Assembly: GCF_042655305.1 (NCBI RefSeq)
Contig: NZ_JBHSLR010000008.1
DNA from: Arcanobacterium_A bovis
GTDB taxonomy: Bacteria > Actinomycetota > Actinomycetes > Actinomycetales > Actinomycetaceae
DNA: 30,978 nucleotides
Direction: 5' to 3' (one strand)
Of this stretch, positions 8,153-17,009 are shown piece by piece. Both the position numbers and the translations under genes were made by a program. Under the pieces are notes generated by a model that was not told the origin of the DNA, made no database searches, and saw only the letters and a program-made list of their open reading frames with translations. Positions within the stretch are counted from its first letter, which is position 1; every line of letters begins with the position of its first letter.

Positions 8153-9242
8153 GATCCTTTCTCCAAGTAGGATTCAAACCGCGCGAGAAAGAAGATACCT
8201 TACGAAAGGTGAGCTCGCTCGTGAATTGGGCGTTGACATACGTACTGTCACCAATTATGAGTTGATGGGCGCTCCTAGCTCGCGATTGAGTGATCTTGTT
8301 TATGTTCTTAATTTCCCAGAAGATTTTTTCATTCAAAGTTCTACTCCTGACGTCAGTGTTGAGAACGTTGAATTTAGGTCGAAACGAAGTACTCGTGCCA
8401 AAGAAAAAAAAGCGGCTGTTTCGATTACAAAGCTTGGCATAGAACTTGTCGGATGGATCGAGGACAGATTCAGTATTCCTCAACCATCTTTGCCAGATTT
8501 AGCCGGCATGGATCCAAAGATTGCAGCAACGGTACTTCGAGGAGCTTGGAATCTAGGAACTAAACCGCTACCTAACCTTGTTCAACTGTGTGAATCGCAT
8601 GGGATTCGCGTTTTGGGGCTTCCAACAGATATACAAACAATTGACGCTGTGTCATTTTGGTTTCGCCATACTCCGTATGTCTTTGTATCCCGCTTAAAAA
8701 CACCAGAACGTACCCGATTCAACCTTGCGCACGAGCTCGGGCATCTCGTTCTTCATGAGAGTTCCAACATAGATTCAGAGTCGGAACGAGAAAAACAAGC
8801 TGATGCCTTCGCATCCGAGTTCCTATTTCCAAAAATTGCCCAGTTAGAACATACAGTACTTAATCCAAAACTTGCTGATATTTTCAACTACAAACATGCG
8901 TTTGGAATGTCAGCGATGGCTGTTACGTATGCTTTGCACGAATCAGGAAGATTGTCCGATTGGAATTATCGTTTATTGTGTAAGACCCTTTCACAACAGG
9001 GCTTTCGTGCAGGAGAACCAGGAAGTTCAATGCCGTTCGAACAATCACGAATTTTTCGTGTGGTATTGGATTCCTCGATACCAGACAGAAGTTGCTCCGC
9101 AATCGCAAAAGACCTTGCATGTCCATTAGACGAGGTGCATTCATTGACTATGAACACTGAGGTGCATGGTGTGGAGAATAGTGATTTACCGAAATTACCA
9201 GTTTCTGATACTCTTGCTCCGGTCAAACTCCGTCTTGTGTGA
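8145..9242 (+). CDS. XRE-type HTH / ImmA-IrrE zinc protease
   Basis: 365 aa. Residues about 8-42 form a helix-turn-helix (TARERRYLTKGELARELGVD then TVTNYE), as in Cro/CI-type repressors. The central domain is ImmA/IrrE with the zinc-protease motif HELGH at residues 196-200 followed by VLHE, and the downstream EKQADAFASEFLFP segment that supplies the third ligand. Known members cleave a phage or ICE repressor after DNA damage. I choose the ATG at 8145, which overlaps the preceding stop, because upstream in-frame starts run through the previous gene and the HTH begins directly after it. It may control its partner gene or the transfer genes of the ICE. Confidence 0.87.
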   Translation: MSEILSPSRIQTARERRYLTKGELARELGVDIRTVTNYELMGAPSSRLSDLVYVLNFPEDFFIQSSTPDVSVENVEFRSKRSTRAKEKKAAVSITKLGIELVGWIEDRFSIPQPSLPDLAGMDPKIAATVLRGAWNLGTKPLPNLVQLCESHGIRVLGLPTDIQTIDAVSFWFRHTPYVFVSRLKTPERTRFNLAHELGHLVLHESSNIDSESEREKQADAFASEFLFPKIAQLEHTVLNPKLADIFNYKHAFGMSAMAVTYALHESGRLSDWNYRLLCKTLSQQGFRAGEPGSSMPFEQSRIFRVVLDSSIPDRSCSAIAKDLACPLDEVHSLTMNTEVHGVENSDLPKLPVSDTLAPVKLRLV

Positions 9243-9255
9243 TTTGTATACCCAT

Positions 9256-9936
9256 TTAACTGCATCTTTGAAGCACTTCGGTGATCGCCTGTTTTTCTGC
9301 AGGTGTTACCCACAGTCGATATTTAGCTTTCACGGCGACTTGCCGGGAAACATAATCGCACCGGAAGGATTTATTCGGTGGTAGCCACGTGGCGGCGTCG
9401 GCGTCACTTTTCTGTGTGTTCGACGCCTTATCCACGGCTAAGAGATTGAGTGGATCGTTGGCCAAAGCAGTACGCTCATCCAAGGAGAGTTGCTGTGCGC
9501 CTTTCTGCCATGCATCGGACAACGCTACGATGTGATCGATCGGTACGAGTTCTGATGTTTGATTTCCCCGCCGGAAGGTTATTGTTTCACCGGTGTATGG
9601 GCTTACAAGCCGTCCAGAGTGGACGACGCAGCCACCCTTGCGCACAGTGACGTCGGTGAGGTCACGTTTAAGAATGTCGTTACGGGTGTCGCAGCCGTTG
9701 TGATCGACGTCAGCCCATGCTTGGCCAAACTGTGCACGGCTGTATCCGGTTTTCGGTGCACGTCCTTTAACCGTCAGAGAATTAAGCGTCGTCAGTGCAT
9801 CACTTTGAGACGCCGCCACGCTATCATGCTGGCGATTACTATTGGTTGTTTGCGGGGTGTGCAAAAGTAGAAAAGCAGCTCCACCTGCTAGTACAACTGT
9901 AAGAATTGTTGTCAGGAGTTTTTTCATGGTCGTCAT
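9256..9936 (-). CDS. secreted HNH (DUF1524-type) endonuclease family protein
   Basis: 226 aa. The N-terminus MTTMKK followed by a hydrophobic run (LLTTILTVVLAGGAAFLLL, about residues 7-25) is a signal peptide or membrane anchor. The rest matches the actinobacterial secreted HNH family: DHIVALSDAWQKGA (His of the HNH core), an ANDPLNLLAVDK segment (Asn) and a KSDADAATWLPP segment, ending in a Cys-containing tail (FRCDYV and QRC). Start at 9936 overlaps the stop of the coupling-protein gene (ATGA, 9933-9936), so it is the last gene of the right transfer operon. Its substrate is unknown; a role on DNA outside the membrane during transfer is conceivable but not shown. Confidence 0.85.
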   Translation of the reverse strand: MTTMKKLLTTILTVVLAGGAAFLLLHTPQTTNSNRQHDSVAASQSDALTTLNSLTVKGRAPKTGYSRAQFGQAWADVDHNGCDTRNDILKRDLTDVTVRKGGCVVHSGRLVSPYTGETITFRRGNQTSELVPIDHIVALSDAWQKGAQQLSLDERTALANDPLNLLAVDKASNTQKSDADAATWLPPNKSFRCDYVSRQVAVKAKYRLWVTPAEKQAITEVLQRCS

Positions 9937-11615
9937 CCGAAGTTTGGCGCGTCCAGCTTGCGCGATTTGAATGGTCTGATGCCACGAAGGATGTAAATAC
10001 ATTCTTTTGCGGGGAGGCGGCCGATTTCGTCGGGTGTGAGTAGTTCGCGGCCTAGCGTTCTTTCTGATTCGCTCCAGGATCCGCTGCGTCCTTTAGATTG
10101 GGAGTGGTCAAGTGACGCAATGGTTTGTTTGCCAAGCATTTTGGACACGTATTCGGTGGTGGATTTTTCGGTACCACCAAGGAAGAGGAATGAGTCGCAG
10201 TTTCCGACGATGGTTTCCCAGGAATCTTTGTAGAGGGCTTTGCCTTGTGCCATGTTTTGAATGATGATTGCGGTGGAGATTCCGCGGCTGCGCATGACGG
10301 CAATCTTCCTTTCAAAGGACGGTATTTGTCCGATATTGGCGAATTCGTCCATGAGGCATTGAACGTGGACGGGCAAATGACCGTTAGGGGTGTGGTCGGC
10401 TATGTAAATGTTGGTTTCGAATAGTTGCTCGTAAAAGATTGAGATGAGGAAGTTAAACGCTGCGTGGGTGTCTGGAATGATCATGAATAGCGCGGTTTTT
10501 TCTTGACCGATTCTATCGAGCTCAATGGTGTCTTCAGATAATAGTGTGCGCATGGAGGCCATGTGCAGGGGTGCCATGCGTACACCTAATGAAATGATGA
10601 CACTCTTCTTGGTTTCGCCAGCGCCTTGCGTATAGGTGTTATATTGCGAGGCTGCGAAACGTAGTCCGTTAACAGCCTCGACGGCTTCTTGACCCCATTC
10701 ATTTTTATATGGATCGGTGTCGTATTCGTCGATGAGGTCATTGACTGCGTCGAAGGTTAGATCGACGTCGGATTTTTTGGTTTCGTCGTTTTCGGATGCT
10801 TGCATTTGAGCAAGGAGATCAACGACGTCGATGAGCGTGCCGGTGTGTCCTTTGGTGAAGAATACGTAGGAGACGAGCGCGTTAAGGAGAGCGCGTTCTG
10901 CTTTCTCCCAAAAATCGCCACTAGATTTTGTGTTGGTTCCGTTCGTGTTGGAAATAATGTTCTCAACAAGGACGGTGGCATCTACTTCGGGTTGGTGATC
11001 ACTGAAATATTTGAGAGGGTTGAACCGCTCAGATTGGGAAAAATCGACCAGGTTGAGGCACCGTACTTTATATCCTTTGGTTTGAAGATATTTTCCAGCC
11101 TGTCTGTATAGTTCACCTTTCGGATCGGTTACGGCATAGGAAGTATTGGCCTGGCAGAGGTTAGGAAACACGAAATAACGTGATTTTCCAGAGCCTGAAC
11201 CGCCGTCGACGAGAACATTGAGGTTGCGTTGAGTGCGGCGGCTATCGAGGGAGAGTGCTTCGGTTTTCGTAAAGAGAATATTATTGACCGGGTTCGGATC
11301 CCGATAGGGTTTTATATCGCGTCTGCTCGCCCAGGAGGCGGATCCGTGTTCTTCGCCGTCTCGGCGAGGTTTTTTCCCGAAGGTTTGAGCCAAAATAACC
11401 AAAGCGATAATGAACGCTGTAGCTAGTCCAATAAGTATGTCGGTTTGCTGGAAAGAGATCTGGCCAAGGTTGGTGAAGTCATCGAGTGCGTGGTCGAGGA
11501 TCATTTCCGGCGGCCATCTCGATTCGATTCCTGACCGGATCTGGAACGAGAGCTTATTACTGATATAGAATCCGGCAACCACAATGATCATGTTTATGAG
11601 GTATTTGGGTTTCAT
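9933..11615 (-). CDS. virD4: VirD4/TraG-type coupling protein
   Basis: 560 aa ATPase that delivers the relaxase-DNA complex to the secretion channel. Two N-terminal membrane helices (about residues 5-20 and 57-78), then the P-loop DGGSGSGKS at about 137-145, the TDPKGELYRQ motif typical of TraG/VirD4, and Walker B-like CLMDEFANIGQIPSFE near residue 410. Normal length for the family. Overlaps both neighbours by ATGA, so expression is coupled within the minus-strand mobilisation operon. It is encoded opposite to virB4 and trbL, with cargo genes between the two transfer operons. Confidence 0.95.
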   Translation of the reverse strand: MKPKYLINMIIVVAGFYISNKLSFQIRSGIESRWPPEMILDHALDDFTNLGQISFQQTDILIGLATAFIIALVILAQTFGKKPRRDGEEHGSASWASRRDIKPYRDPNPVNNILFTKTEALSLDSRRTQRNLNVLVDGGSGSGKSRYFVFPNLCQANTSYAVTDPKGELYRQAGKYLQTKGYKVRCLNLVDFSQSERFNPLKYFSDHQPEVDATVLVENIISNTNGTNTKSSGDFWEKAERALLNALVSYVFFTKGHTGTLIDVVDLLAQMQASENDETKKSDVDLTFDAVNDLIDEYDTDPYKNEWGQEAVEAVNGLRFAASQYNTYTQGAGETKKSVIISLGVRMAPLHMASMRTLLSEDTIELDRIGQEKTALFMIIPDTHAAFNFLISIFYEQLFETNIYIADHTPNGHLPVHVQCLMDEFANIGQIPSFERKIAVMRSRGISTAIIIQNMAQGKALYKDSWETIVGNCDSFLFLGGTEKSTTEYVSKMLGKQTIASLDHSQSKGRSGSWSESERTLGRELLTPDEIGRLPAKECIYILRGIRPFKSRKLDAPNFG

Positions 11616-11998
11616 TTCTTATCTGCTTTCGTTTCGTTCTTCCTGCGGTGTTCGACAACAGCACTGATTATTGCTGCGATATCGCCCCGGTTTTGCGGAT
11701 GAAGGCTTGGGGCTGGCTCTGCTGTCACATCCGGCGAAGCCAGCGACGCTGGCATATCCGGCCGTGCTATCAACAAGGGCTTCCATAGCGTTAGGAGAAT
11801 ATCGGCAGAGGAGTGGCAGATAAGGTTTGGGCTGTTCAAAACAATCGTTTTAACAGTTGGTTTGATGCTCATTCTGCGCCACGCAGGATTCGATCTGGGG
11901 TTGGAATCTGTCTTCTGAAGGTTGAATCCAAGCCCGGACGCGAGCTGCACTTGGCTAATGTCCGGGCTATCGCGAAAGTATGACAGGGTATTAGTCAT
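11612..11998 (-). CDS. small hypothetical protein of the mobilisation operon
   Basis: 128 aa, not recognised. Begins MTNTLSYFRDSPDISQ and ends in a charged tail (HRRKNETKADKK). The start at 11998 overlaps the SSB-like gene stop by 8 bases and the stop overlaps the virD4 start by ATGA, which supports it as a real gene in the operon; an in-frame upstream start would run deep into the SSB-like gene. Its middle (11702-11766) is made of the GCTGGC/GCCAGC nonamer repeat, giving a Pro/Ala/Ser linker. Confidence 0.7.
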   Translation of the reverse strand: MTNTLSYFRDSPDISQVQLASGLGFNLQKTDSNPRSNPAWRRMSIKPTVKTIVLNSPNLICHSSADILLTLWKPLLIARPDMPASLASPDVTAEPAPSLHPQNRGDIAAIISAVVEHRRKNETKADKK

Positions 11999-12272
11999 GG
12001 TCTTCCTCAACAAAGAAGTCAATGGACACTCGATCAGCAAGGATATATACGCCTGGATCGTTACCTTCGATATATCCAAAAACAAGTACTTGTGCTCCCT
12101 GACCAATGTGTTCACTTAAGAGATGTTCGGCAAGGCTGCCAGTGACTTTGACTGGTGTTGTGAGGTTTGGGTCTGAGGTGTGAACTGAAAAGGTTAACGT
12201 TAAAGTGTCATTATCGTCGATATTTTGACGTACGATTCCGACGATTTCTCCGGCAATAGCGATACGGTTCAT
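11991..12272 (-). CDS. small OB-fold, SSB-like protein
   Basis: 93 aa. The pattern MNRIAIAGEIVGIV, then LTLTFSVHT, then GAQVLVFGYIEG, then VYILADRVSIDF follows the strand order of single-stranded-DNA-binding OB folds, in a shortened form without an acidic C-terminal tip. Likely binds the transferred single strand, as SSB-like proteins of conjugative elements do; this is inferred from fold and context. Start overlaps the DUF3801-like gene (ATGA at 12269-12272). Confidence 0.68.
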   Translation of the reverse strand: MNRIAIAGEIVGIVRQNIDDNDTLTLTFSVHTSDPNLTTPVKVTGSLAEHLLSEHIGQGAQVLVFGYIEGNDPGVYILADRVSIDFFVEEDHD

Positions 12273-12802
12273 CGTGATAGTCCTTTCCTCATGGCTGGAT
12301 TTTCAAGCTTGGGTTGTTCGGTTTTCTTCTTGATTTTGATAGTTTCAATCTTCTTTGTGACGTCGGCGCGAGTTTGTGGTTTGCGTTTCGCTTCGATTTT
12401 TTTATCGATTTTTGTTCGTACTTGATCGATGGCGTGGCTCATAGCGTCAGTGTCGCTTCCGCTGAAGTGAATGTAGGTGTGTCCGTCATGGCCACGTTCA
12501 ATAGCGAAATCCACTCCTCGTTTTTTCAAGTCTTTTTGGATATCTTTGATCAATGATTGATCGAGTTGTTGAGCGTGTAGATCACCGCCTGTTTTCTTCT
12601 GTAGAGCTTTGATCGTCATTTTGCCGTGATCGGGTGATCCCGGAACATGGGGAAGTTTCTTAACTTCTTGGGCACTAATTTTCATGACCTGGGAAAGTCC
12701 GCGTAACCCTAGAGAAGAGACCTTTGCACTGACGCGCACGACACCACGGCTGGCGGAGGTAACGATAGTTTCAGCGAGTTGCTCGATGTTGATGATTGTC
12801 AT
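12269..12802 (-). CDS. PcfB/DUF3801-like mobilisation protein
   Basis: 177 aa. Begins MTIINIEQLAETIVTSASRG and carries the DUF3801 core: SAQEVKKLPHVPG, a GKMTIKALQK segment, then a domain with IKDIQKDLKKRGVDFAIER and HTYIHFSGSD, followed by a basic Lys-rich tail. PcfB of enterococcal pCF10 is a relaxosome accessory factor that docks the relaxase to the coupling protein; a like role fits its place between ardC and the coupling-protein gene. ATGA overlap with the next gene downstream. Confidence 0.82.
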   Translation of the reverse strand: MTIINIEQLAETIVTSASRGVVRVSAKVSSLGLRGLSQVMKISAQEVKKLPHVPGSPDHGKMTIKALQKKTGGDLHAQQLDQSLIKDIQKDLKKRGVDFAIERGHDGHTYIHFSGSDTDAMSHAIDQVRTKIDKKIEAKRKPQTRADVTKKIETIKIKKKTEQPKLENPAMRKGLSR

Positions 12803-12824
12803 GGGGAATTCCTTACTGTTGTTG

Positions 12825-13880
12825 TTATCGTGTTGATCGGCTTGTCCGTGCGGGTGCAGGGAACGGATCTCGGGAATTGCAAGCTGGTTGAGATTTATTT
12901 ATAGCCTCGTGGGTTTTGGTAGGTGTGGACAAGGTGTCTGATTCTTTGGCAAGCTCATTGATTATTTCTTTGCGCTGCAGCACGGCTGGGTTTGTGTGCT
13001 GAAGTATGTCCTGGGCATTTTTCAAAACGTTCTCGGCAGTTTCGATGATTTGCTCGGTGTCTCCTTGTGACCAGCCAGCAACGTAAGGGAAAGAGTATTG
13101 GGAGGTGTCGAGTCCGTGTGCGGCAGCGATTATGTATGCGCTTGATTCGGCTTCGATTTCGTACAAGCCACGGTGCTCAACATATTCACCGTCTTTGAGA
13201 TCGCCGTGCATGCGTGCATGGGAAACTTCGTGGATAAGGGTTTTCACGGTTGCTGCGTCTGAGACGTCGTTGCGGACGTGGATTATTTTTTCTTTTGGCT
13301 TTGTTACCCCGTTTGCGCCATGAAGGAGCGACGGATCGACGTAGGAGACGGTGTATCCCAAGGTGTAGGCGATGTGTTCGAGGTCTTCTTTGAGTCCTTC
13401 AGGTACACCGCCAGAAAGTAGTTTTGGTTGTACGTCCGGTAAAGGGGCACCGATTGTTTGCGCAACGTCGAACACGGGCGCTGGCTTGAATCCCACTACT
13501 TTCTTTCGCCAGATAATGTTTGCAGGATCGACGATTTCGTCTTTCTCAATCCATTCTTGAGTAGACGTGTTGAAGGGCATTTTCTTGATGACTGGGGCAA
13601 AGATTCGGAGCGCTTTTTCGCCTTTACGTACGCTTCTGCCTACCGTTTTCCAAAACGTGAACGAGGCTGGCATGGTTGCTTCACCATTTGTTTGCTGCAA
13701 AATGAGCATAATGTTGTTGAAGGAATATGTCGGCATTTTCGCCATCATGGACAGCATTGCTTTCCATTCCTCGCCACTGGTTATGTTTGCTACTCCATCA
13801 ATAATTTGCTGGTGGAGGGCTGCAAGTTCGTTGCGCTGGTTTTCTATCCATTGAGGATCAACAGTTTTTTCTTTGCTCAT
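12825..13880 (-). CDS. ardC: ArdC-like antirestriction protein with zincin domain
   Basis: 351 aa. The N-terminal ArdC domain (about residues 10-120) has SFNNIMLILQQ, FTFWKTVGRSVRKGEKALRI and related motifs that bind single-stranded DNA. A C-terminal metalloprotease-like domain has HEVSHARMHGD near residue 217 (HExxH) and an ESSAYIIAAAHGLD segment. Known ArdC proteins protect incoming plasmid DNA from restriction in the new host. The start overlaps the relaxase stop (ATGA at 13877-13880) with AAAGGA about 9 bases upstream. The final 40 residues are low-complexity. Confidence 0.88.
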   Translation of the reverse strand: MSKEKTVDPQWIENQRNELAALHQQIIDGVANITSGEEWKAMLSMMAKMPTYSFNNIMLILQQTNGEATMPASFTFWKTVGRSVRKGEKALRIFAPVIKKMPFNTSTQEWIEKDEIVDPANIIWRKKVVGFKPAPVFDVAQTIGAPLPDVQPKLLSGGVPEGLKEDLEHIAYTLGYTVSYVDPSLLHGANGVTKPKEKIIHVRNDVSDAATVKTLIHEVSHARMHGDLKDGEYVEHRGLYEIEAESSAYIIAAAHGLDTSQYSFPYVAGWSQGDTEQIIETAENVLKNAQDILQHTNPAVLQRKEIINELAKESDTLSTPTKTHEAINKSQPACNSRDPFPAPARTSRSTR

Positions 13881-15292
13881 CGTTGGTGTCCTTTCGACTG
13901 GTCTGGGGTTTGTGTCTGTTCGTTGTAGAAGGCTTTGAATGTGCGTATTTCTTGGCCAAGAGAATCAATACGTTGGTCAAGGTCGCTAGTGTTGCTGCCA
14001 AGGTCATGACCACGCTGCCGTTCGATGATTGCGGTGTTTAACTCGCGCACAAGATCTTCGGTGTGAGAGCGAAGATCTCGTAAAAACTCGCTAGGATCGT
14101 CTGCTTGCGCGTATTGAGTAAGGAGGTTGACCCACTGAGTTTGCTTATGTAATTGATCGACACGGCGATCAACAGAAGCGAAATAGCGTTGCTGTGCAGC
14201 AGACTTTCCACGCTGTAAACGGTTAGCCTGGTGCGGTTTGATTGTTGCCTGCGAAAGTGGATCGGTGCGGTTAAAATAGTTAAACAGTTCAGGTGTTTTT
14301 ACTTCTTTTTGGATCTGCCCATACACATCTGTCGTCCACGTCTGCATTGTTTCGGGTAGGTACATTCGCCAATGTGTGCCGTGATTATTCAGATGATGAG
14401 AATCAACGGTTATATATGCTGGTGGGCGTGAGCCCGGCAATCTTACTCGGTATTGATCTGTGTGCATCTTCTTCACTAAGAATGGCTGCACAACAAACTC
14501 GACAAGGCTTTGCCGGCCAAGGCGAGCCATGAGAGCAGTCTCCGTATAAGCTGGACCAAGAGTTTTGCCTCGTATCTTGTGTCGAAGAATATCGGGCGCA
14601 TAAAACAGGACGCTTTGTCCTTTGAAAGACACCTCCACACCGATTTCTTTCATAGACTCAGTGAAGGACTCCCACGAAAAAGTATTTCTACACGCTTCAT
14701 CAATAAGAGCTTCAAGTTTTGCTTTATTACTTCTTCCCCGGGCTCGGGCATAAATATCTCCAAGTGCTTTTGAATCAAAACTCTTGAACCCTTCACCAAA
14801 CTCGTGGGTGACAGATAGTCCTTCACGTCTTGTTATCTCATTAGAAACCTTCCGATATTTATAAACGTTTGTCGGAGGCATTCGATACCGACGCAACGTT
14901 TTTCGATTGATCGGGTTAAAAATAATATGGTTATGAATATGGTCGCGATCAACGTGGGTCGCGATCACATAATCGTATTCGTCGTTCCCTCCAAGAATCT
15001 TTTCGATAAATTCCACACCCAAATCATGGGCTTTGTTTGGTGTAATTTCCCCGGGTTTAAAAGCTTGGATGACATGATGGGCAAGAACAACTCCCGGTCT
15101 TCCAACCGTGCGGTCATTTTCTGCAGCTTCCATCGTGCGTTCAAAACCACGATGGACAGATTCAGCAATAGAAGGAATTCCACAATTGGAACTCGTCATA
15201 ATCCCACCGTTAGTTTTAGTCGGATTGACGATGTATTCGATGGCTGCTTTAAGCGTCACCGTTATCGGATCGCCGATCACCACTACTGCCAT
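13877..15292 (-). CDS. relaxase / mobilisation nuclease (MOBP-type)
   Basis: 471 aa. Nicks oriT and pilots the strand. The N-terminal catalytic domain has the metal-binding histidine motif HVDRDHIHNHIIF (near residue 115) and the upstream AHHVIQAFKPGEIT segment; the likely nicking Tyr lies among the N-terminal residues such as IEYIVNP. The C-terminal half is Gln/Arg-rich and helical. I choose ATG 15292 (MAVVVIGDP) because GGAG lies at good spacing before it; a further ATG at 15304 is possible. It overlaps the mobC-like gene, so the two are coupled, and they lie next to a hairpin array that may be oriT. Confidence 0.92.
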   Translation of the reverse strand: MAVVVIGDPITVTLKAAIEYIVNPTKTNGGIMTSSNCGIPSIAESVHRGFERTMEAAENDRTVGRPGVVLAHHVIQAFKPGEITPNKAHDLGVEFIEKILGGNDEYDYVIATHVDRDHIHNHIIFNPINRKTLRRYRMPPTNVYKYRKVSNEITRREGLSVTHEFGEGFKSFDSKALGDIYARARGRSNKAKLEALIDEACRNTFSWESFTESMKEIGVEVSFKGQSVLFYAPDILRHKIRGKTLGPAYTETALMARLGRQSLVEFVVQPFLVKKMHTDQYRVRLPGSRPPAYITVDSHHLNNHGTHWRMYLPETMQTWTTDVYGQIQKEVKTPELFNYFNRTDPLSQATIKPHQANRLQRGKSAAQQRYFASVDRRVDQLHKQTQWVNLLTQYAQADDPSEFLRDLRSHTEDLVRELNTAIIERQRGHDLGSNTSDLDQRIDSLGQEIRTFKAFYNEQTQTPDQSKGHQR

Positions 15293-15635
15293 TGTTATCT
15301 CCAAGGTTGGAAACCGCGCGATGAATCTCAGTCAACAATGCATAAGCTTCATTAACCATCTCATGCGTCGCCATATTATTCGTGTTAGCCTGGCGAGCAA
15401 TCTGGTTAATATTGTTCCCAATCGCAGACAAATGCCGTTCTAAAGAATCAGAAAGTGTGCGCTGATACGAGACACTTATGACACCAGTTGTCAAAAGTTC
15501 ACGGGCGAATTTCGAGAAATTTTTCTGCCCTTTTGCACGCATCCGGCGCGCGATCATGTCCCAATCAGCAGGCGAGAGACGAAACTCTTTTCGTGTCTGC
15601 TTCTCAACTCCCCGGGGAGACAGTGACTTAGTCAC
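15249..15635 (-). CDS. MobC-like relaxosome accessory protein
   Basis: 128 aa from GTG 15635, preceded by a strong AGGAGG; an upstream TTG (15689) has no ribosome site. The N-terminal part (KQTRKEFRLSPADWDMIARR) is ribbon-helix-helix-like, and the C-terminal part carries the MobC signature (LERHLSAIGNNINQIARQAN). MobC proteins bind oriT and help the relaxase open the duplex. First gene of the minus-strand mobilisation operon and directly beside the hairpin-rich spacer. Confidence 0.87.
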   Translation of the reverse strand: MTKSLSPRGVEKQTRKEFRLSPADWDMIARRMRAKGQKNFSKFARELLTTGVISVSYQRTLSDSLERHLSAIGNNINQIARQANTNNMATHEMVNEAYALLTEIHRAVSNLGDNNGSSGDRRSDNGDA

Positions 15636-15972
15636 GACTCCTCCTAGTAACGGGTTTGGGTATTCCCATTCTAGCCGAAAGGCGGGCAATTAGAAAGTAC
15701 ATTTGTACGGATAATTGCTAATCTTGCTACCCTACTCACGTAGGACTAAAGACCCACGTCTGAGGGTGGTTCTACGGGAGCATAAATTGGCCACGCTGCG
15801 CGTGTCCTTTTCAATGAGTTTTCCGAAAATATTTTCGGAAAACTCACGCAGTTTTCGTACCGAAAACTGCTCAAAGTGCACACAAGTGTGCACGCCCAAG
15901 AAGAAATAATTTGTGTTGTAAACTTCTACAAAAACAAAACAATTTTTCGACGACGAAACGAGAATATCTACA
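15636..15972. other. candidate oriT: spacer with five hairpins
   Basis: 337 bp without a supported gene between divergent mobC-like and DUF2971 genes. It holds short inverted repeats at 15731-15744 (CCTAC/GTAGG) and 15792-15804 (CACGC/GCGTG), a perfect 32-bp palindrome at 15815-15846 (half-site TGAGTTTTCCGAAAAT), a 10-bp-arm hairpin at 15848-15870 (GCAGTTTTCG/CGAAAACTGC) and an 8-bp-arm hairpin at 15876-15893 (GTGCACAC/GTGTGCAC). Position beside the relaxase genes and this density fit an origin of transfer. The nic site itself is not identified. Promoters of both flanking genes must also lie here. Confidence 0.6.
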
Positions 15973-16947
15973 ATGAAAGAATCAGAAGAGCCTCAAATTT
16001 TATGGCACTACACCTCTATAGAAGCTGCAATGAACATAATCAAAACAGGCACATTACACGCTTCGATGATTGGCGAGATGAACGATGCCGAAGAGGGGCG
16101 TTTTCCGAAAAATTATTTAGGCGAATCTATAAGGAAATATCTCTCGGTAGACGAAGAAGGTAACGACAAGGCTATTAGACTTGTTCATAATGGCGAAAAT
16201 TCATATTCTCTACAGTCCGTATTCCTTCATGAAAAATTTAACTCTCCGGATGAAATACGAGCACTAACAGCAATTAAGCGTGTTTGCGGGTCAACAAGAC
16301 CATTTCGTGCTCTGCACCAAAAGGAATCAAAACTGCACGCTTTTGCGTGCTGTTTTTCCGAAGATCGAGACTCTTTGAACCAGTGGTATGGATACGGAAA
16401 AGGTAACGGCGTTGCTCTAGGATTCAACATAACATGTCTTAAAGAAACTTTTGAGAAACATGGTTTCAAATTAAGCAAAGTCGACTACTGTAACCGTTAC
16501 GATCGGGAATTAGGTAAAGAAATATGGGAAAGAATGCTCGTTAGTACCGAATCGGCGGAAGAGATACTTGAAAAGTATCTGGAGACAGAAGGCGCTTTTG
16601 TCAAATCAAATATTTTCGCATCGGAACGCGAATGGAGAGCAGTTAGAGCAGTGAATTCGTCTTGTCCAAGTGATGGCTACTCAGAAATAGATTTTCGCGT
16701 AAAAAATAATCGTCTTATTCCTTATGTAGAAACGAAACTGTTTGACTCCGGCACGACGTCTGGCATACCCAAGATCCCCTCGCTAACTTGTGTGCTACTC
16801 GGACCTCAAAACATTGGACAGGAAGGATGGAAAATATTTTTGAGTCAGCAGGGGTACGTCGTTGGGGGAATCATTCCTCCTTCACCTATGTCAAAACCGG
16901 AAAATTATATTAGGTTAGATAATTCTGCAGTACCATTGCAATCATAA
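15973..16947 (+). CDS. DUF2971 family protein
   Basis: 324 aa, soluble. Matches DUF2971 by the N-terminal LWHYTS at residues 10-15, the MNDAEEG motif near 37, the ACCFSEDRDSLNQWYGYGKG region near 135-150, and the EREWRAVR segment near 218. This family has been compared with ADP-ribosyltransferase-like folds and is common in phage-defence and mobile DNA, but no activity is established to my knowledge. It stands first after the oriT-like spacer, facing away from the mobilisation genes, in a region typical of early-expressed anti-host or defence genes. Confidence 0.85.
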   Translation: MKESEEPQILWHYTSIEAAMNIIKTGTLHASMIGEMNDAEEGRFPKNYLGESIRKYLSVDEEGNDKAIRLVHNGENSYSLQSVFLHEKFNSPDEIRALTAIKRVCGSTRPFRALHQKESKLHAFACCFSEDRDSLNQWYGYGKGNGVALGFNITCLKETFEKHGFKLSKVDYCNRYDRELGKEIWERMLVSTESAEEILEKYLETEGAFVKSNIFASEREWRAVRAVNSSCPSDGYSEIDFRVKNNRLIPYVETKLFDSGTTSGIPKIPSLTCVLLGPQNIGQEGWKIFLSQQGYVVGGIIPPSPMSKPENYIRLDNSAVPLQS

Positions 16948-17009
16948 TGTAATTGATATACTAACCGTGCAGAGTTTCCGTCAAAGAATGAATTTTCTAC
17001 AAAGAAAGC

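Noticed and set aside
11999..12115. N-terminal extension of the 128 aa mobilisation-operon protein
   Set aside because: It would be encoded wholly inside the SSB-like gene; the start at 11998 gives a tight 8-base overlap.
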